A DNA stretch of 64,000 nt from Chamaelirium japonicum (taxonomy: Eukaryota; Streptophyta; Magnoliopsida; Liliales; Melanthiaceae), in the NCBI GenBank assembly GCA_947650365.1, contig CANTAL010000003.1, positions 1,674,001 to 1,738,000 of the forward strand, written 5' to 3'. Positions 28,570-40,972 of this stretch are shown here, in pieces. How positions within the stretch are numbered: the first letter of the stretch is position 1; the number at the start of each line of letters is the position of its first letter. A program made the translations under genes and the position numbers. The notes beneath the pieces were generated by a model. That model was not told the DNA's origin. It ran no database searches and worked only from the letters and a program-made list of their open reading frames with translations.

Positions 28570-29100
28570 AAAATTATAGAAATATTACAATGATAACCAT
28601 AATAACGTTGAGATGATACTATTGAGAAGTGGAGTTTTGGAATTTAGATTACTTCTTACTTCAAACCTATACCCGTGGCAAATGAATTGGAGTAGGACTT
28701 CTTCTCTCTTCGTTTATTCCTCCATTCTTATCTCTCTTCTTCTCTCTTTTCTGTCTTCGTTTCTCTCTCCGTTTACTTGCAATGGGTCAGCTGGGCTCGA
28801 TATGTTCATGTTGATAACATATTGTGAGATGGAAGAAAGAGAGAGCTGTCAAACTTACCCCACCCTAAAGGGGTTGTATATTATTTATAGGGTAAGCTTA
28901 CTTAGGGCCTAAGTATTCTATGGGAAACCCTAATCTATGGGGGAGATCCAACGGTGGACAGTCATCCGATCGAACGATCTCATAACAGTTATAATGTTTT
29001 AAATTTTTTAAAAAATATATATAAATTTTTTTAAAGCAAAAAATTCAGGTGTGCCTTATCTTCCTTCTTTACTTCCTATTATTTATTTAATTTAATTAGT
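28570..29100 (-). mobile_element. Complete short LTR element unit with both conserved flanks, minus strand
   Basis: In plus coordinates: flank B (28570-28618), body (28619-28819), a 168-bp LTR (28820-28987, ending CATAACA, which is TGTTATG on the element strand), then flank A (28988-29100). The LTR length equals that of six other intact copies. No gene is encoded. The next copy, at 30741, has the same orientation, so 28820-30908 could also be read as a defective element with an AT-rich interior bounded by two LTRs. Confidence 0.75.
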
Positions 29101-30489
29101 TTAATAAATTAAATAATGAAATAAATTAAATAATTAAATAATTAAAGAAATATTTAATTATCTATATAATTAAATTATTTAAACTAATTATTTAAATATT
29201 AAAATAAATAAATATTTCTTTGATTATTAAAAAAATATTAAGTTATTTAAAAAAATATTTTATTATTCATATATTCAAATAATTATCTAATTATTTAAAT
29301 AAGAAGTAAATAGTTATTAAATTATTATTTTATTTTATTACTTAACTAAATAATTATTATTTTTAGTTATTTCAATTAATATCTTATCATTTAATAAAAA
29401 CTTTTATTTATTTAATTATACAATATGTTATTTAAATTATTATTTATTTAACAATAAAATTTTTTAATAATTATAATATTTATTTTTTTTAGTAAATAAT
29501 ATATTTGATATATTTATTCACTAATTAAGTTTTTAAATATATCAATAATTAACTAATTATTTAATTATGTAAAAAAAATATTAATTAAATAAATATTTAT
29601 ATAATTATCTAAATAATTAAATTCTAATATTTTATTTATATAAATAAATACTTATTTATTAATTTATTTAAATGATTATCTAATAATTTTATTACATAAT
29701 AATTTAGTTATGTAATTATTGATTAACTTATATTTTAATTTTAAAAAAAATTTAATTAATATAATTTATACTTTAAATTATAAAGTAAATATTTAAATAA
29801 TAAAATAATTAAATTATTTGATTAAAATATTATATAATTATATAATTGAATTATTTTATTATATAATTAAATAAAAAATTAATTCAATAACTATTTACTT
29901 ATTTTTTAAATAATTAGTTAATTATTTGAATATATAAACAATAAAATTATTTTTTTAATAATATAATTTTTTTAAAATAATAAGCAATTAGTTTTTATAT
30001 TATTATATTATTTTATTTCTTAATTAACTCAAAAATTAGATTAATAAATTATTTTAGAAAATAATTAAATAAAAATTATAATAATTATTTCATTAATGGT
30101 AATTTATTTAATATTTTTATTAATTAATTATTGAATAAAAAAATAATGAATTAATTAATTATTTTATTATTTCAATTATTTATTATTGAATTAATTAATT
30201 AAATTAATTTTTAAAAAATAGTAAATAAAGAAATAACTAATAAAATTTATTAGTTATATAATTTAATTATTATTTATTTATTTAATATTTTAAACCATTA
30301 AATAGTAACATAATTTGATTATTTAATTATATAGTAATTAATAAATTAATAAAATAAAAATTTTTATTAAATAACTAGATAATTATATAATTAAAAAAAA
30401 TTATTATTTTAATAAAAAGTTAATTATTAGGATATTTCAATTATTTAATTTATTTGATAATTAAATAAATGATTACTATTAATTATTTA
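29101..30489. other. AT-rich block between two minus-oriented short LTR units
   Basis: About 1.4 kb, nearly pure A/T. Its left part matches the AT sequence next to other flank A copies and its right part matches that next to flank B copies. No gene seen. Confidence 0.65.
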
Positions 30490-31000
30490 AAAAATTATAG
30501 AAATATTACAATGATAATCATAATAACATTGAGATGATACTATTGAGAAGTGAAGTTTTAGAATTTAGATTCATTCTTACATCAAACCTGTACCTGTGGC
30601 AAATGAACTGGAGCAGGACTTCTTCTTTCTTCGTTTATTCTTCCATTCTTATCTCTCTTCTACTCTCTTTTCTATCTTCGTTTCTCTCTCCGTTTACTTG
30701 CGACGGGTCGGTTGGGCTCGATATATTCATGTTGATAGCATATTGTGAACTGGGAAAAAGAGAGAGCTGTCAAACATGCCCCACCCTAAAGGGGTCGTAT
30801 ATTATTTAAAGGGTAAGTTTATATAGGGCCTAAATATTATATGGGAAACCCTAATCTATGGGTGAGATCCGACGGTGTACAGTAATCCTATCAAACAATC
30901 TCATAACAGTTGTAATATTTTAAATTTTTGTAAAGCAAAAAATTCGAGTGTGCCTCATCTTCTTTCTTTACTTCCTACTATTTATTTAATTTAATTAGTT
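30490..31000 (-). mobile_element. Complete short LTR element unit, minus strand
   Basis: Flank B (30490-30540), body (30541-30740), 168-bp LTR (30741-30908) and flank A (30909-31000). It forms the left side of a large inverted repeat with the plus-oriented unit at 34327. Confidence 0.75.
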
Positions 31001-34000
31001 TAATAAATTAAATAGTTAAATAAATAAAATAATTAAATAATTAAAGAAATATTTATTTATTTATATAATTAAATTATTTAAACTAACTATTTATTATTTA
31101 AATATTAAAATCAATAAATATTTCTTTGATTATTAAAAAAATATTAAGATATTAAAAAAAATATTTTATTATTCACGTATTTAAATATAAACAAATTATT
31201 TAAATAAGAAGTAAATAGTTATTAAATTATTATTTTTTTTTATTACTTAACTAAATAATTATTATTTTTAGTTATTTAAATTAATATCTCATAATTTAAT
31301 AAAAACTTTTATTTATCTAATTATACATTATTTTATTTAAATTATTATTTATTTAACAATAAAATTATTTAATAATTATAATATTTATTTTTTTAGTAAA
31401 TAATCTATTTGGTATATTTATTCACCAATTAAGTTTTTAAATATATCGATAATTAACTAATTATTTAATTATTTCGAAAAATTATTATTTAAATAATTCT
31501 TTATTTAATTTTCTAAATACTTAAATTATAATATTTTAGTTATTTAAATAAATAATTATTTAATAATTTATTTAAATAATAATCTAATAATTTTATTAAA
31601 TAAATATTTAGTTACATAATTATTAATTTAATTATTTTATTATTTTAAACAGTTATTATTTAATAAAATTTATAATTTCAATTATTATATAAATATATAA
31701 ATTATTAAATACTTAAATTATTTGGTTAAAATATTATATAATTATATTATTGAATTATTTTATTAAAAAATATTTATTACATAAAAAAATAATGAAATTA
31801 TTTATATATTTTATAAACTAAATAAATAATTATTAGAATCATTATTCCATAAATTTTAATTAATTAATTGTTTTCATTATTTACTTATTGAATAATTCAA
31901 TAATGAATTAATTCAATAATCATTATTGAATTATGCAATACGTAAATATTAAAAATATTTGATTAATTATAATTTATGAAATAGTAATTCTAATAAAATT
32001 ATTCAGTTATATAATTATATAATAATTTAACATATTATATTCAAGTACTTTATTTTTTAAATATTAAAGGAATAATTTAAAAAACAAATTATATTTATTT
32101 TTAATTTTTTGAAATTAAAAAATAATTAAATAAATCATTACATAACTAAATTATTATGTTATAAAATTATTTGATTATTATTTATGTAAATTATGAAATA
32201 TTTATTTTTTGAAATATTTATAAAATTATAATTTCATTAATTAGATAATTATATAAAGAATTATTTAAATAATATTTTATTTAAATAAATAAATAATTAT
32301 GCAATTATTTCAATATTTAAAAAATTAATTTGTAAAGAAATTTATGAATTAGATTATTTACTTAAAGAAAAAAATTATTTAATTATTAAATAATTTTGTA
32401 GTTAAATAAATAATAATTTATAAAATTAAATAATAAATTATATTATTAGATAAATAAATTATATTATTATATTAATAATTTTTTAAATAATTCTTTATTT
32501 AAATAATTATAAAATTAGAATTTCATTATTTAGAAAATTATATAAAGAATTAAATATTTAAAAATATATTTCGTAAATAAATATATTAAATAGATTATTT
32601 ACTAAAACTAAAAAATAATTGAATTTTTAAATAATTTTGTAGTTAAATAAATAATAATTTAAATAAATTATTATGTAATAAAATAATTAACAAATTATTA
32701 TATTAAATTATAAAAAATTATATATAATGTAAAAAAATATTATTTATTTTATTAAGTAATAAAAAACATTAATTCAACAACTATTTAGTTTTAATTTAAA
32801 TAATTAGTTAATTTTTTGAACATATAAATAATAAAATGTTTTTTAAAATAATAAATTTTTTGAAAATAATTAATAATTAGTTATTATATTTTTATATTAT
32901 TTTATAACTTTATTAAATAAATAATTCAATTAATAAATTATTTTATAAAAAAATTAAATAAAAATTATAAAAATTATTTTATTAATTATAATTAGTTAAA
33001 TATTTTCATTAATTACTTATTGAATAATAAAATGATGAATTAAATAATTATTTTATTATTTGAAAATTTTATTTTTTAATAAATTAATTAAATTAATTTA
33101 AAAATAATAATAATGAAAGAAATAATATAATATATTAAACTCCATTTCATAATAAATTTTATGGAATATAAAAATAACATAAAGAAATAATGAAATTATT
33201 TAGATATTTAATAAAATAATTAAATAATTATTTGAATCATTATTCCATAAATTAGAATTAATTCAATATTTTTATTATTTACTTTTTAAATAACTCAATA
33301 ATTATTATTGAATTATTTCATTATTAAATTATTCAATAAGTAATTAATAAAAATATTGGATTAATTATAATTTATGGAATAATGATTCCTATATTTATTT
33401 AATTATTTTATAAAATATCTAAATAGTTTCATCATTTATTTATTTAATTAATATTTTTAATAAAAAAATTTAATTATATACTTAGATAATATTTTAGTCA
33501 AATAATTAAATTTTTTATTATTTAAATATATATTTTATAATTTAAAGTATAAATTATTTTAATTAAGAATTTTTGCAAATAAAAAAATAATTTAATCAAT
33601 AATTACATAACTAAATTATTATGTTATAAAATTATTAGATTATTATTTGAATAAATTATTAAATAATTATTTATTTATATAACTAAAATATTAGAATTTA
33701 ATTATTTAGATAATTAAATAAAAAATTATATAACTAATAATTTTTTTAATAATTAAATAATGAGTAAATTATTGAAATATTTAAAAACTTAATTACTGAA
33801 GAAATATATCAAATAGATTATTTTCATAAAAAAATAAATATTTTCATTATTAAATAATTTCATAGTTAAAAAAAGAATAATTTAAATAAAATATTGTAAA
33901 ATTAAATAAAAAATAAATTTTATTAAATTATGAGATATTAATTAAAATAACTAAAAAATAATTATTTAATTAAGTAATAAAATAAAACAATAATTTAATA

Positions 34001-34214
34001 ACTATTTACTTATTATTTAAATAATTATTTAATTATTTGATTATATGAATAATAAAACATTTTTTTAAATAGCTTAATATTTTTTTAATAATCAAAGAAA
34101 AATTTATTGATTTTATTATTTAAATAATAACTAATTAGTTTAAATAATTTAATTATATAGATAATTATATATTTTTTTAATTATTTAATTTATTTAACTA
34201 TTTAATTTATTAAA
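31001..34214. repeat. AT-rich palindromic block between inverted short LTR units
   Basis: The first kilobase (to about 31920) aligns with the reverse complement of about 33300-34214. The block is therefore an inverted repeat that continues outward through the LTR units on both sides. Inside are two near-palindromic modules (31740-32035 and 33150-33480) and one copy of a 735-bp direct repeat (32391-33126). No gene seen. Confidence 0.7.
32391..33126 (+). repeat. AT-rich direct repeat, copy 1 (partner 35886-36620)
   Basis: About 735 bp nearly identical to a stretch 3495 bp to the right; a matching landmark is the pair of TAATTTTGTAGTTAAATAA words. The copy stops abruptly near 33127, where a different palindromic module starts. 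Confidence 0.85.
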
Positions 34215-34760
34215 CTAATAAAATTAATTTAATAATAGGAAGTAAAGAAGGAAGATGAGGCATACCCGAATTTTTTGCATTAAAAAAATTTATATTTTTC
34301 TTTAAAAAAATTTAAAATATTACAAATATTATGAGATCGTTCGATCGGATGACTGTCTACCATTAGATCTCTGCCATATACTAGGTTTTTCCATATTATA
34401 CTTAGGCCCTAAGTATGCTTACCATATAAATAATTTACGACCACTTTAGGGTGGGGCACGTTTGATGTCTCTCTCTTTCTCCCATCTCATAATATGTTAT
34501 CAACACGAACATATCGAGCCCAGCCGACCCATCGTAAGAAAATGGAGGAAAACGAAGACAGAAAAGAGAGAAGAATAGAGATGATAATGGAGAAATAAAC
34601 GAAAAGAGAAGAATTCCTGCTCCAGTCCATTGGCCATGACTATAGGTTTGAAGTAAGAAGTAATCTAAATTCCAAAACTCCACGTCTCAATAGTATCATC
34701 TCAACATTATTATGATTATCATTGTAATGTTTCTATAATTTTTTAATAATAGTAATCATT
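34215..34760 (+). mobile_element. Complete short LTR element unit, plus strand
   Basis: Flank A (34215-34326), 168-bp LTR (34327-34494) with a TATA-like motif near 34425, primer-site variant TGTTATCAACACGA, body (34495-34685) and flank B (34686-34760). On the plus strand it reads LTR, primer site, GAGCCCAGCCGACC box, purine-rich tract, then the AAATTCCAAAACTCCAC end. No protein is encoded. Confidence 0.75.
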
Positions 34761-35885
34761 TACTTAATTATAAAATAATTTAAATATTTTAATAATTAAC
34801 TATTTATTAAAATAATTATTTTATTTAATTATTTAATTATCTAGTTATTTAATAAAATTATTTATTTATTTATTTATTAGTTACTATATTATTAAATAAT
34901 CAAATTATGTAACAATTTAATGGTTGAAAATATTAAATAAAGAAATAATAATTTAATTATATAATTTATTTATTTTATTAGTTATTTCTTTAATTATTAT
35001 TATTTTTAAAATTAATTTAATTAATTCATTAAATAATAAATAGTTGAAATAATAAACTAAATAATTAATTAATTATTTTATTATTAAATAAGTAATTAAT
35101 AAAAATATTTAATTAATTATAATTAATAAAATAATTTTTATAATTTTTATTTAATTATTTTATAAAATAATTTATTAATTTAATTATTAATTTAATAATG
35201 TAATAAAATAATATAATAATATAATAACAAGTTACTTATTATATTAGAAAATTATATTATTTTAGAAAATTATATTATTTAAAAAAATATTTTATTATTT
35301 ATATGTTTAAATAATGAACTAATTATTTAAATAATCAATAAATAGGTATTGAATTAATTTTTTATTTTATTACATAATGAAATAATTAATTTTTTTATGT
35401 ATTTAATTTAATTTTTTATTATTTATGAAAATAATTTGTTAATTATTTCATTATATAATAATTTATTTAATTAATTATTTTTTTAAAAATGGAATTATTG
35501 CATAATTAAATAATTTTTTTGTTTAAGTAAATAATCTATTTAATATATTTCTTTACTAAATAAGTTTTCAAATATTTCAATAATTAACTAATTATTTAAT
35601 TATTTAAAAAAATTGTTATTTAAATAATTATTTAAATTATTATGTAAATAATGAAATTTTAATTTTATAATTTAATTATTTTATTATTTAAATATTTACA
35701 TAATAATTTAAAGTATAAATTATATTAATTAATAATATTTTGAAATAATAAAATAATTTAATCAATAATTACATGACTAAATTATTATGTAATAAAATTA
35801 TTAGATTATAATTTAAATAAATTATTAAATAATTATTTATTTATAGAAATGAAATATTAGATTATAATTAAAATAAATTATTAAA

Positions 35886-36620
35886 TAATTTTGTAGTTAA
35901 ATAAATAATAATTTATAAAATTAAATAATAAATTATATTACTAGATAAATAAATTATATTATTATATTAATAATTTTTTTAATAATTCTTTATTTAAATA
36001 ATTATAAAATTAGAATTTCATTATTTAGAAAATTATATAAAGAATTAAATATTTAAAAATATATTTCGTAAACAAATATATTAAATAGATTATTTACTAA
36101 AACAAAAAAATAATTTAATTTTTAAATAATTTTGTAGTTAAATAAATAATAATTTAAATAAATTATTATGTAATAAAATAATAAACCAATTATTTTATTA
36201 AATTATAAAAAATTATATATAATGTAACAAAATATTATTTATTTTATTAAGTAATAAAAAACATTAATTCAATAACTATTTAGATTTAATTTAAATAATT
36301 AGTTAATTTTTTGAACATATAAATAATAAAATGATTTTTAAAATAATAAATTTTTTGAAAATAATTAGTAATTAGTTATTATATTTTTATATTATTTTAT
36401 AACTTTATTAAATAAATAATTCAATTAATAAATTAATTTATAAAAAAATTAAATAAAAATTATAATAATTATTTTATTAATTATAATTAGTTAAATATTT
36501 TCATTAATTACTTATTGAATAATAAAATGATGAATTTAATAATTATTTTATTATTTGAACAATTTATTATTTAATAAAATAATTAAATTAATTTAAAAAT
36601 AATAATAATGAAAGAAATAA
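35886..36620 (+). repeat. AT-rich direct repeat, copy 2 (partner 32391-33126)
   Basis: Same 735-bp sequence with few differences. Here it continues uninterrupted into flank B-side sequence, which suggests this is the more original context. Confidence 0.85.
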
Positions 36621-36853
36621 CTAATTCAATAAAATAATTATTTAATTAAATCATTATTTATTTATTTAATATTTTGAACCATTAAATTGTTATATAATTT
36701 GATTATTTTATAATAAATAATTAATAAATAAATAAAATAATAAATGTTATTAAATAACTTGATGATTAAATAAATAAATAAAACTACTATTTTAATAAAA
36801 AGCTAATTATTAAAGTATTTCAATTATTTTAATTATTTTATTATTAAATAAAC

Positions 36854-36858
36854 GATTG
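36854..36858. repeat. Target-site duplication, left copy (GATTG)
   Basis: The five bases before the left LTR. They match TATTG at 43967-43971 except for the first base. Five bases is the usual duplication length for Ty1-copia integrase. Confidence 0.75.
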
Positions 36859-37011
36859 TGTTGCAAAAAGCATCCTGTATTATTCATTTACCCCCCTATA
36901 TATAGGCATAATTGGAGGTTGGGATAGAGACGGGGAAATCTCCTATCCCATGAATCCAGGGGTCTTTATCCGGTGGGCATCCATATCCGATGCAACCACC
37001 GTTTCATAACA
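36859..37011 (-). repeat. 3' LTR of the copia element (153 bp)
   Basis: Begins TGTTGCAAAAAGC and ends CGTTTCATAACA on the plus strand; on the element strand it runs TGTTATGAAACGG to GCTTTTTGCAACA. A TATA-like CTATATATAGG lies near 36897. Compared with the other LTR it has one extra A before the run of six C, plus two substitutions. Confidence 0.95.
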
Positions 37012-37020
37012 CTCCCCCTT
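37012..37020 (-). promoter_or_regulatory. Polypurine tract
   Basis: On the element strand AAGGGGGAG lies directly before the 3' LTR start TGTTATG. This is the place and composition expected of the primer for plus-strand DNA synthesis. Confidence 0.85.
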
Positions 37021-37369
37021 GGATGACCACCATTTATCATTGATTGCCTCATTAAAACCTTTGATGGAAAAACCCAGTGGGAAAAATCCTATCAAAGGAA
37101 AAAGAGTACAACCTTAGTTCTTCAGGAACAAGTTCTTCAGGAACTATGGTGGGTGCGCATAATGCTGCCTCGTTAAAACCTTTGATGGGAAAACCCTGTG
37201 GGAAAAACCCTACCAAAGGAAAAAGAGTACAGCGCGCATAAATTTGCATCTTCAGGATGCCCTCCGCCTAACAATTATATTACCATTATTACATCTCTCC
37301 CCCTGATTGTATCTCCTCCTGATTACATTATTACATCTCTCCCCCTAATTATATCTCCTCCTTATTACA
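37021..37369 (-). other. 3' untranslated region of the copia element with internal duplications
   Basis: It lies between the last in-frame stop and the polypurine tract. A segment of about 66 bp occurs twice with a 121-bp offset (from 37045 and from 37166). A 42-bp segment is tandemly duplicated (37285-37326 and 37327-37368), and each copy carries a purine run (AGGGGGAGA on the element strand) resembling an extra polypurine tract. The CTTTTTCC, GGTTTT and AACGAGGCA words are typical of 3' ends in this copia lineage, as I recall it. Confidence 0.75.
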
Positions 37370-37918
37370 TCAATTTGTTTGGTGATTGAGCCGTCGCAGT
37401 CCGATGCCGTACACCATCTTCTAGAAAGTAGACTTGGGCAAAGCTTTGGTGAAGAGATCCGCAAGATTGTCGCTTGACCGTACTTGCTTGACTTCAATCT
37501 CCCTTTTCTTCTGAAGTTCGTGGGTGTAGAAAAACTTTGGTGAAATGTGCTTTGTTCGATCTCCCTTGATGAAGCCAGCTTGAATTTGAGCAATACATGC
37601 GGCATTATCTTCGTGGATAACTGTCGGCTCTTTGGTAACGGATGCCAACTGGCAACTGCTTCTGATATGCTGCACAAGTGACCTCAACCATACGCATTCT
37701 CTACTTGCTTCATGCAGGGCTAATATTTCAGCATGGTTCGATGATGTAGCCATAAGTGTTTGTTTGGTCGATCTCCAAGAAATAGCTGCATTGTTATTCA
37801 AAAATACATACCCTGTTTGGGATCGACCCTTATGGGGGTCAGAGAGAAAACCTGAATCTGCATAACCAATCAAGTGAGGAGTACTACAAGAATAAAACAA
37901 TCCCATATTAATGGTTCC
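37370..37918 (-). pseudogene. RNase H domain and C-terminus of copia pol, broken
   Basis: This is the part of the polyprotein that degrades the RNA strand of RNA-DNA hybrids. The open piece 37906-37421 has 161 codons. Visible landmarks are Asp17 in GYADSG, Glu60 in NHAEILALHE and Asp100 in HEDNAAC, the expected catalytic triad, plus DNLADLFTK near residue 146. It is in the same frame as the reverse transcriptase but separated by a TGA at 37919-37921. A TAG at 37421-37423 cuts off a further 16 codons, including GIGLRRL, before a TGA at 37370-37372. Those last codons look like the normal C-terminus of the family, so the TAG is probably a lesion and not the native end. Confidence 0.9.
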
Positions 37919-39811
37919 TCACAAATATCTAAATATGTGCTTTATTCCATTCCAATGCCTAAGAGTTGGTTCTGAACTGTATCTAGCCAATAGATTAACA
38001 GAAAAATATATATCTGGTCTAGTACATTGAGCTAAACACAATAAAGCACCAATAGCACTTAAATACGGTTTTTCAGAACCAAGAATAGTTTCATGTTCCT
38101 CTTTAGGTCTAAATGGATCTTTATGAATATCAAGAGGTCTAACTACCATGGGAGTGCTTAGTGGGTGACATTTATCCATATTAAATTTCTTTAACAAAAT
38201 TTCAGTATATAATGATTGATGTACTAAAATCCCACTAGAGTTACGCTCGATCTGCAGGCCGAGGCAAAACTTAGTATCACCAAGTTCTTTCATTTCAAAC
38301 TCCCTCTTTAGATAATCAGAAGTTTTCTTGAGCTCTTCAGGAGTCCCAATCAAGTTTATGTCATCCACATAAACTGCAATTATTGTAAATCCATTTTCTG
38401 ATTTCTTTATGAAAACGCATGGGCATATGGGATCATTCCTATAACCTTCCCTAGACAAATATTCACTAAGGCGATTGTACCACATCCTTCCGGATTGCTT
38501 CAGGCCGTACAATGCTCGTCTTAGTTTTATCGAGTGCGCACTCTTTGATGTTGCTTCAGGCAACTTGAATCCTTCTAGGACTTTTGATGTTGCTTCGGGC
38601 AACTTGAATCCTTCTGGGATTTTCATATAAATATCTGTGTCTAGGTTCCCGTATAGGTATGCCGTTACGACATCCATTAGTCTCATCTCTAGTTTTTCAG
38701 AAACTGTGAGACTAATGAGATATCTAAATGTAACTATATCCATAACAGGGGAATAGATTTCTTCATAATCAATCCCGGGTTTCTGCTGGAATCCCTGGGC
38801 TACAAGCCTTGCCTTATATCTAGCGATTTCATTATTTTCATTTCTTTTTCTTACTAACACCCATTTGAAACCTACAGGGTTTACGTTATTTGGTGTTTGT
38901 ACTATAGGTCCAAATACTCCACGTTTCTTGAGAGATTCAAGTTCAGCTTGAATAGCTTCTCTCCATTTTGGCCAATCAGTTCTATGTCGACATTCATATA
39001 TACTACGTGGTTCATTATCTTCATCATCGCCCTTTGTTATTTCAGTAGCTACTTTGTATGCAAATATGTCATCGATGACTATTTCCTTTCGGTCCCAAAT
39101 TTCACCCCTCATATGGAATATTGAGATCTCATTATTTGGTACCGGTACCTTATCCATAATCACTGCAGGGATCTCTTCAGGAGTTTGAGGGAAATTTGGC
39201 CGTTGGAAAATATTTTCTTCTGGAAAAATATGGTCCATAATCTTTTCTGGAGCATTATGACCAGGTTCTTCTGGAACCTCAACTTCTTCTGGAGTTTTAG
39301 GGCATGATTTCTTATTCAACTTTCTCTTCCGGGGAACTGAATCTTTGGAACCTAAAGGTCTGCCACGTTTCTGACGTGCAGCATTTTCATTAGCGGGAGT
39401 TGGAATATTAATTCTTGCAGGTACATTCTTGGCTGGAACAAACGACTTAGTTACATTAGTTGCATCATTGAAGGCATCAGGTAATTGATTTGCAATATCT
39501 TGCAAATGCAAAATCCTTTTTACTTCTACCTCACATTGGGGAGGTCTAGGATCTAGATGAGACATAGTGGAAGTATTCCACGATAATTTACGCCGTTCTT
39601 CGGGAACAGGTCGTTGCCTAGAAACGTCTTTATCTCCCCCTAACGGTGGGAAGACTGTCTCATCGAAATGACAATCTGCAAATCTAGCAGTAAACAGATC
39701 ACCTGTTAAGGGTTCTAAGAATCTTATTATTGAAGGTGAGTCAAAACCTATATAAATCCCCAATCTACGTTGGGGACCCATCTTAGTTCTATTTGGAGGG
39801 GGAATAGGGAC
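37919..39811 (-). pseudogene. Reverse transcriptase part of copia pol, with a 39-bp in-frame duplication
   Basis: It copies the element RNA into DNA in virus-like particles. From the Met at 39781 the open piece has 620 codons. The first 50 residues are the end of the integrase module. Residues 60-285 form a low-complexity linker rich in Pro, Glu and Lys. The reverse transcriptase domain starts near GFKWVLVRKR (304) and includes RYKARLVAQG (321-330), Asp370 in LMDVVTAYL and the catalytic YVDD (471-474). GFKLPEATSK appears twice (391-400 and 404-413) through a 39-bp tandem duplication at 38544-38621. That lies in a conserved part of the domain, so the enzyme would probably be impaired. The frame is continuous with protease-integrase upstream across a TAG at 39812-39814. 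It ends at a TGA (37919-37921) inside a conserved HIFRYL motif. Confidence 0.93.
38544..38621 (-). repeat. 39-bp tandem duplication inside the reverse transcriptase
   Basis: Two copies (38544-38582 and 38583-38621) that differ at only a few positions. The length is a multiple of three, so 13 residues are repeated without a frameshift. Confidence 0.93.
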
Positions 39812-40972
39812 CTACACAGCACATCCAAACTTTCTAATATGAGATATATTGGGCTGAATACCTGACACAAGTTGTGCAGGAGAAAAATTATGGTATGAAG
39901 TAGGTCTGAGTCTAACAAGATTAGCAGCATGCAATATAGCATGCCCCCATGCAGAAATTGGATGTCTGGATTGTAAGAGTAATGGTCTAGCTATTAATTG
40001 CAAGCGCTTGATAAAAGCTTCAGCAAGGCCATTCTGGGTGTGGACATGGGGGACAGAATGTTCGACTTCTATTCCGATGGATGTGCAGAAGTCATTAAAG
40101 ATTTTAGAAGAGAATTCAGCTGCATTATCCAATCGGATAGATTTGATAGGGTTATCAGGAAAACTAGCTCTAAGTTTGATAATCTGGGATAATAATCTAG
40201 CAAATGCTAAATTTCTAGTAGAGAGTAGGCTCACATATGACCATCTAGTAGATGCATCTATTAGAACCATAAAATATCTAAATGGACCACTAGGAGGGTG
40301 TATAGGACCACATATATCACCTTGAACCCTCTGCAGGAAGGTAGGTGATTCTGTCTCTATTTTCTTAAAAAAAGGTCTAGTGATTAACTTCCCTTGGCAA
40401 CAAGGGTCACAAAAGTGGTCATTTGGAAAAGTCAAACTTCGATTGTTAAGAGGATGACCATAGGAATTGTAAATGATCTTTCTAAGCATACCTGACCCTG
40501 GGTGACCTAATCTATCATGCCAAAGGACCAAATCTTCAGGATTTGGGAACTTCTGGTTCCAGTGGGTGGCATAGGACTCCATAACCCCAATGTGGGTAAA
40601 GTATAACCCTAAAGATAGGGTTGAGCATTTTTCTAGTATTGAAATATGCTCTCCGTTTTTAGATGTGATGCAGAGGTATTCTAGATTGCCTTCATTTGTA
40701 GTTTCTAAATGATATCCATTTGCTCGGATGTCTTTGAAACTCAGTAAATTTCTTCTTGAATTTTCTGAGTATAGAGCATCCTTAATTAGCAAATGAGTAC
40801 CATTAGGTAAAAGTATATGGGCTCTTCCGGACCCTGTAACTATGTCAGTAGGGCCAGCCACTGTAGTAACCATACGTGAATTATATTCAACATTTGTAAA
40901 GAATTTTCTGTGTTTCAGTATAGTATGTGTTGTTGCACTATCTATCAGGCAAATCTCTTTGCAGTTGGTCAT
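39812..40972 (-). pseudogene. Protease and integrase part of copia pol
   Basis: An open piece of 386 codons from the Met at 40972. The aspartic protease active site is Asp11-Ser-Ala in LIDSATTHT. A GAG-pre-integrase/zinc-binding stretch has WHDRLGHPG (151-159) and FCDPCCQGK (187-195), supplying the HHCC residues. The integrase core has Asp219 in QGDI, Asp282 in RLDN and Glu318 in NGLAEAF; the spacing between the last two is 35 residues, as in the D,D35E family. It ends at FGCAV with a TAG (39812-39814) inside a sequence that continues in the same frame into the next piece, so this is a nonsense mutation in a single pol frame. Only nine sense codons precede the Met before an upstream stop, which supports a spacer or splice junction before it. 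Confidence 0.93.

Larger units (their letters stand above)
34761..36858. other. AT-rich block, left half of the retrotransposon target
   Basis: Nearly pure A/T. It contains copy 2 of the 735-bp direct repeat (35886-36620) and ends in the first half of a flank B copy, whose second half lies beyond the retrotransposon at 43972. No gene seen. Confidence 0.7.
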
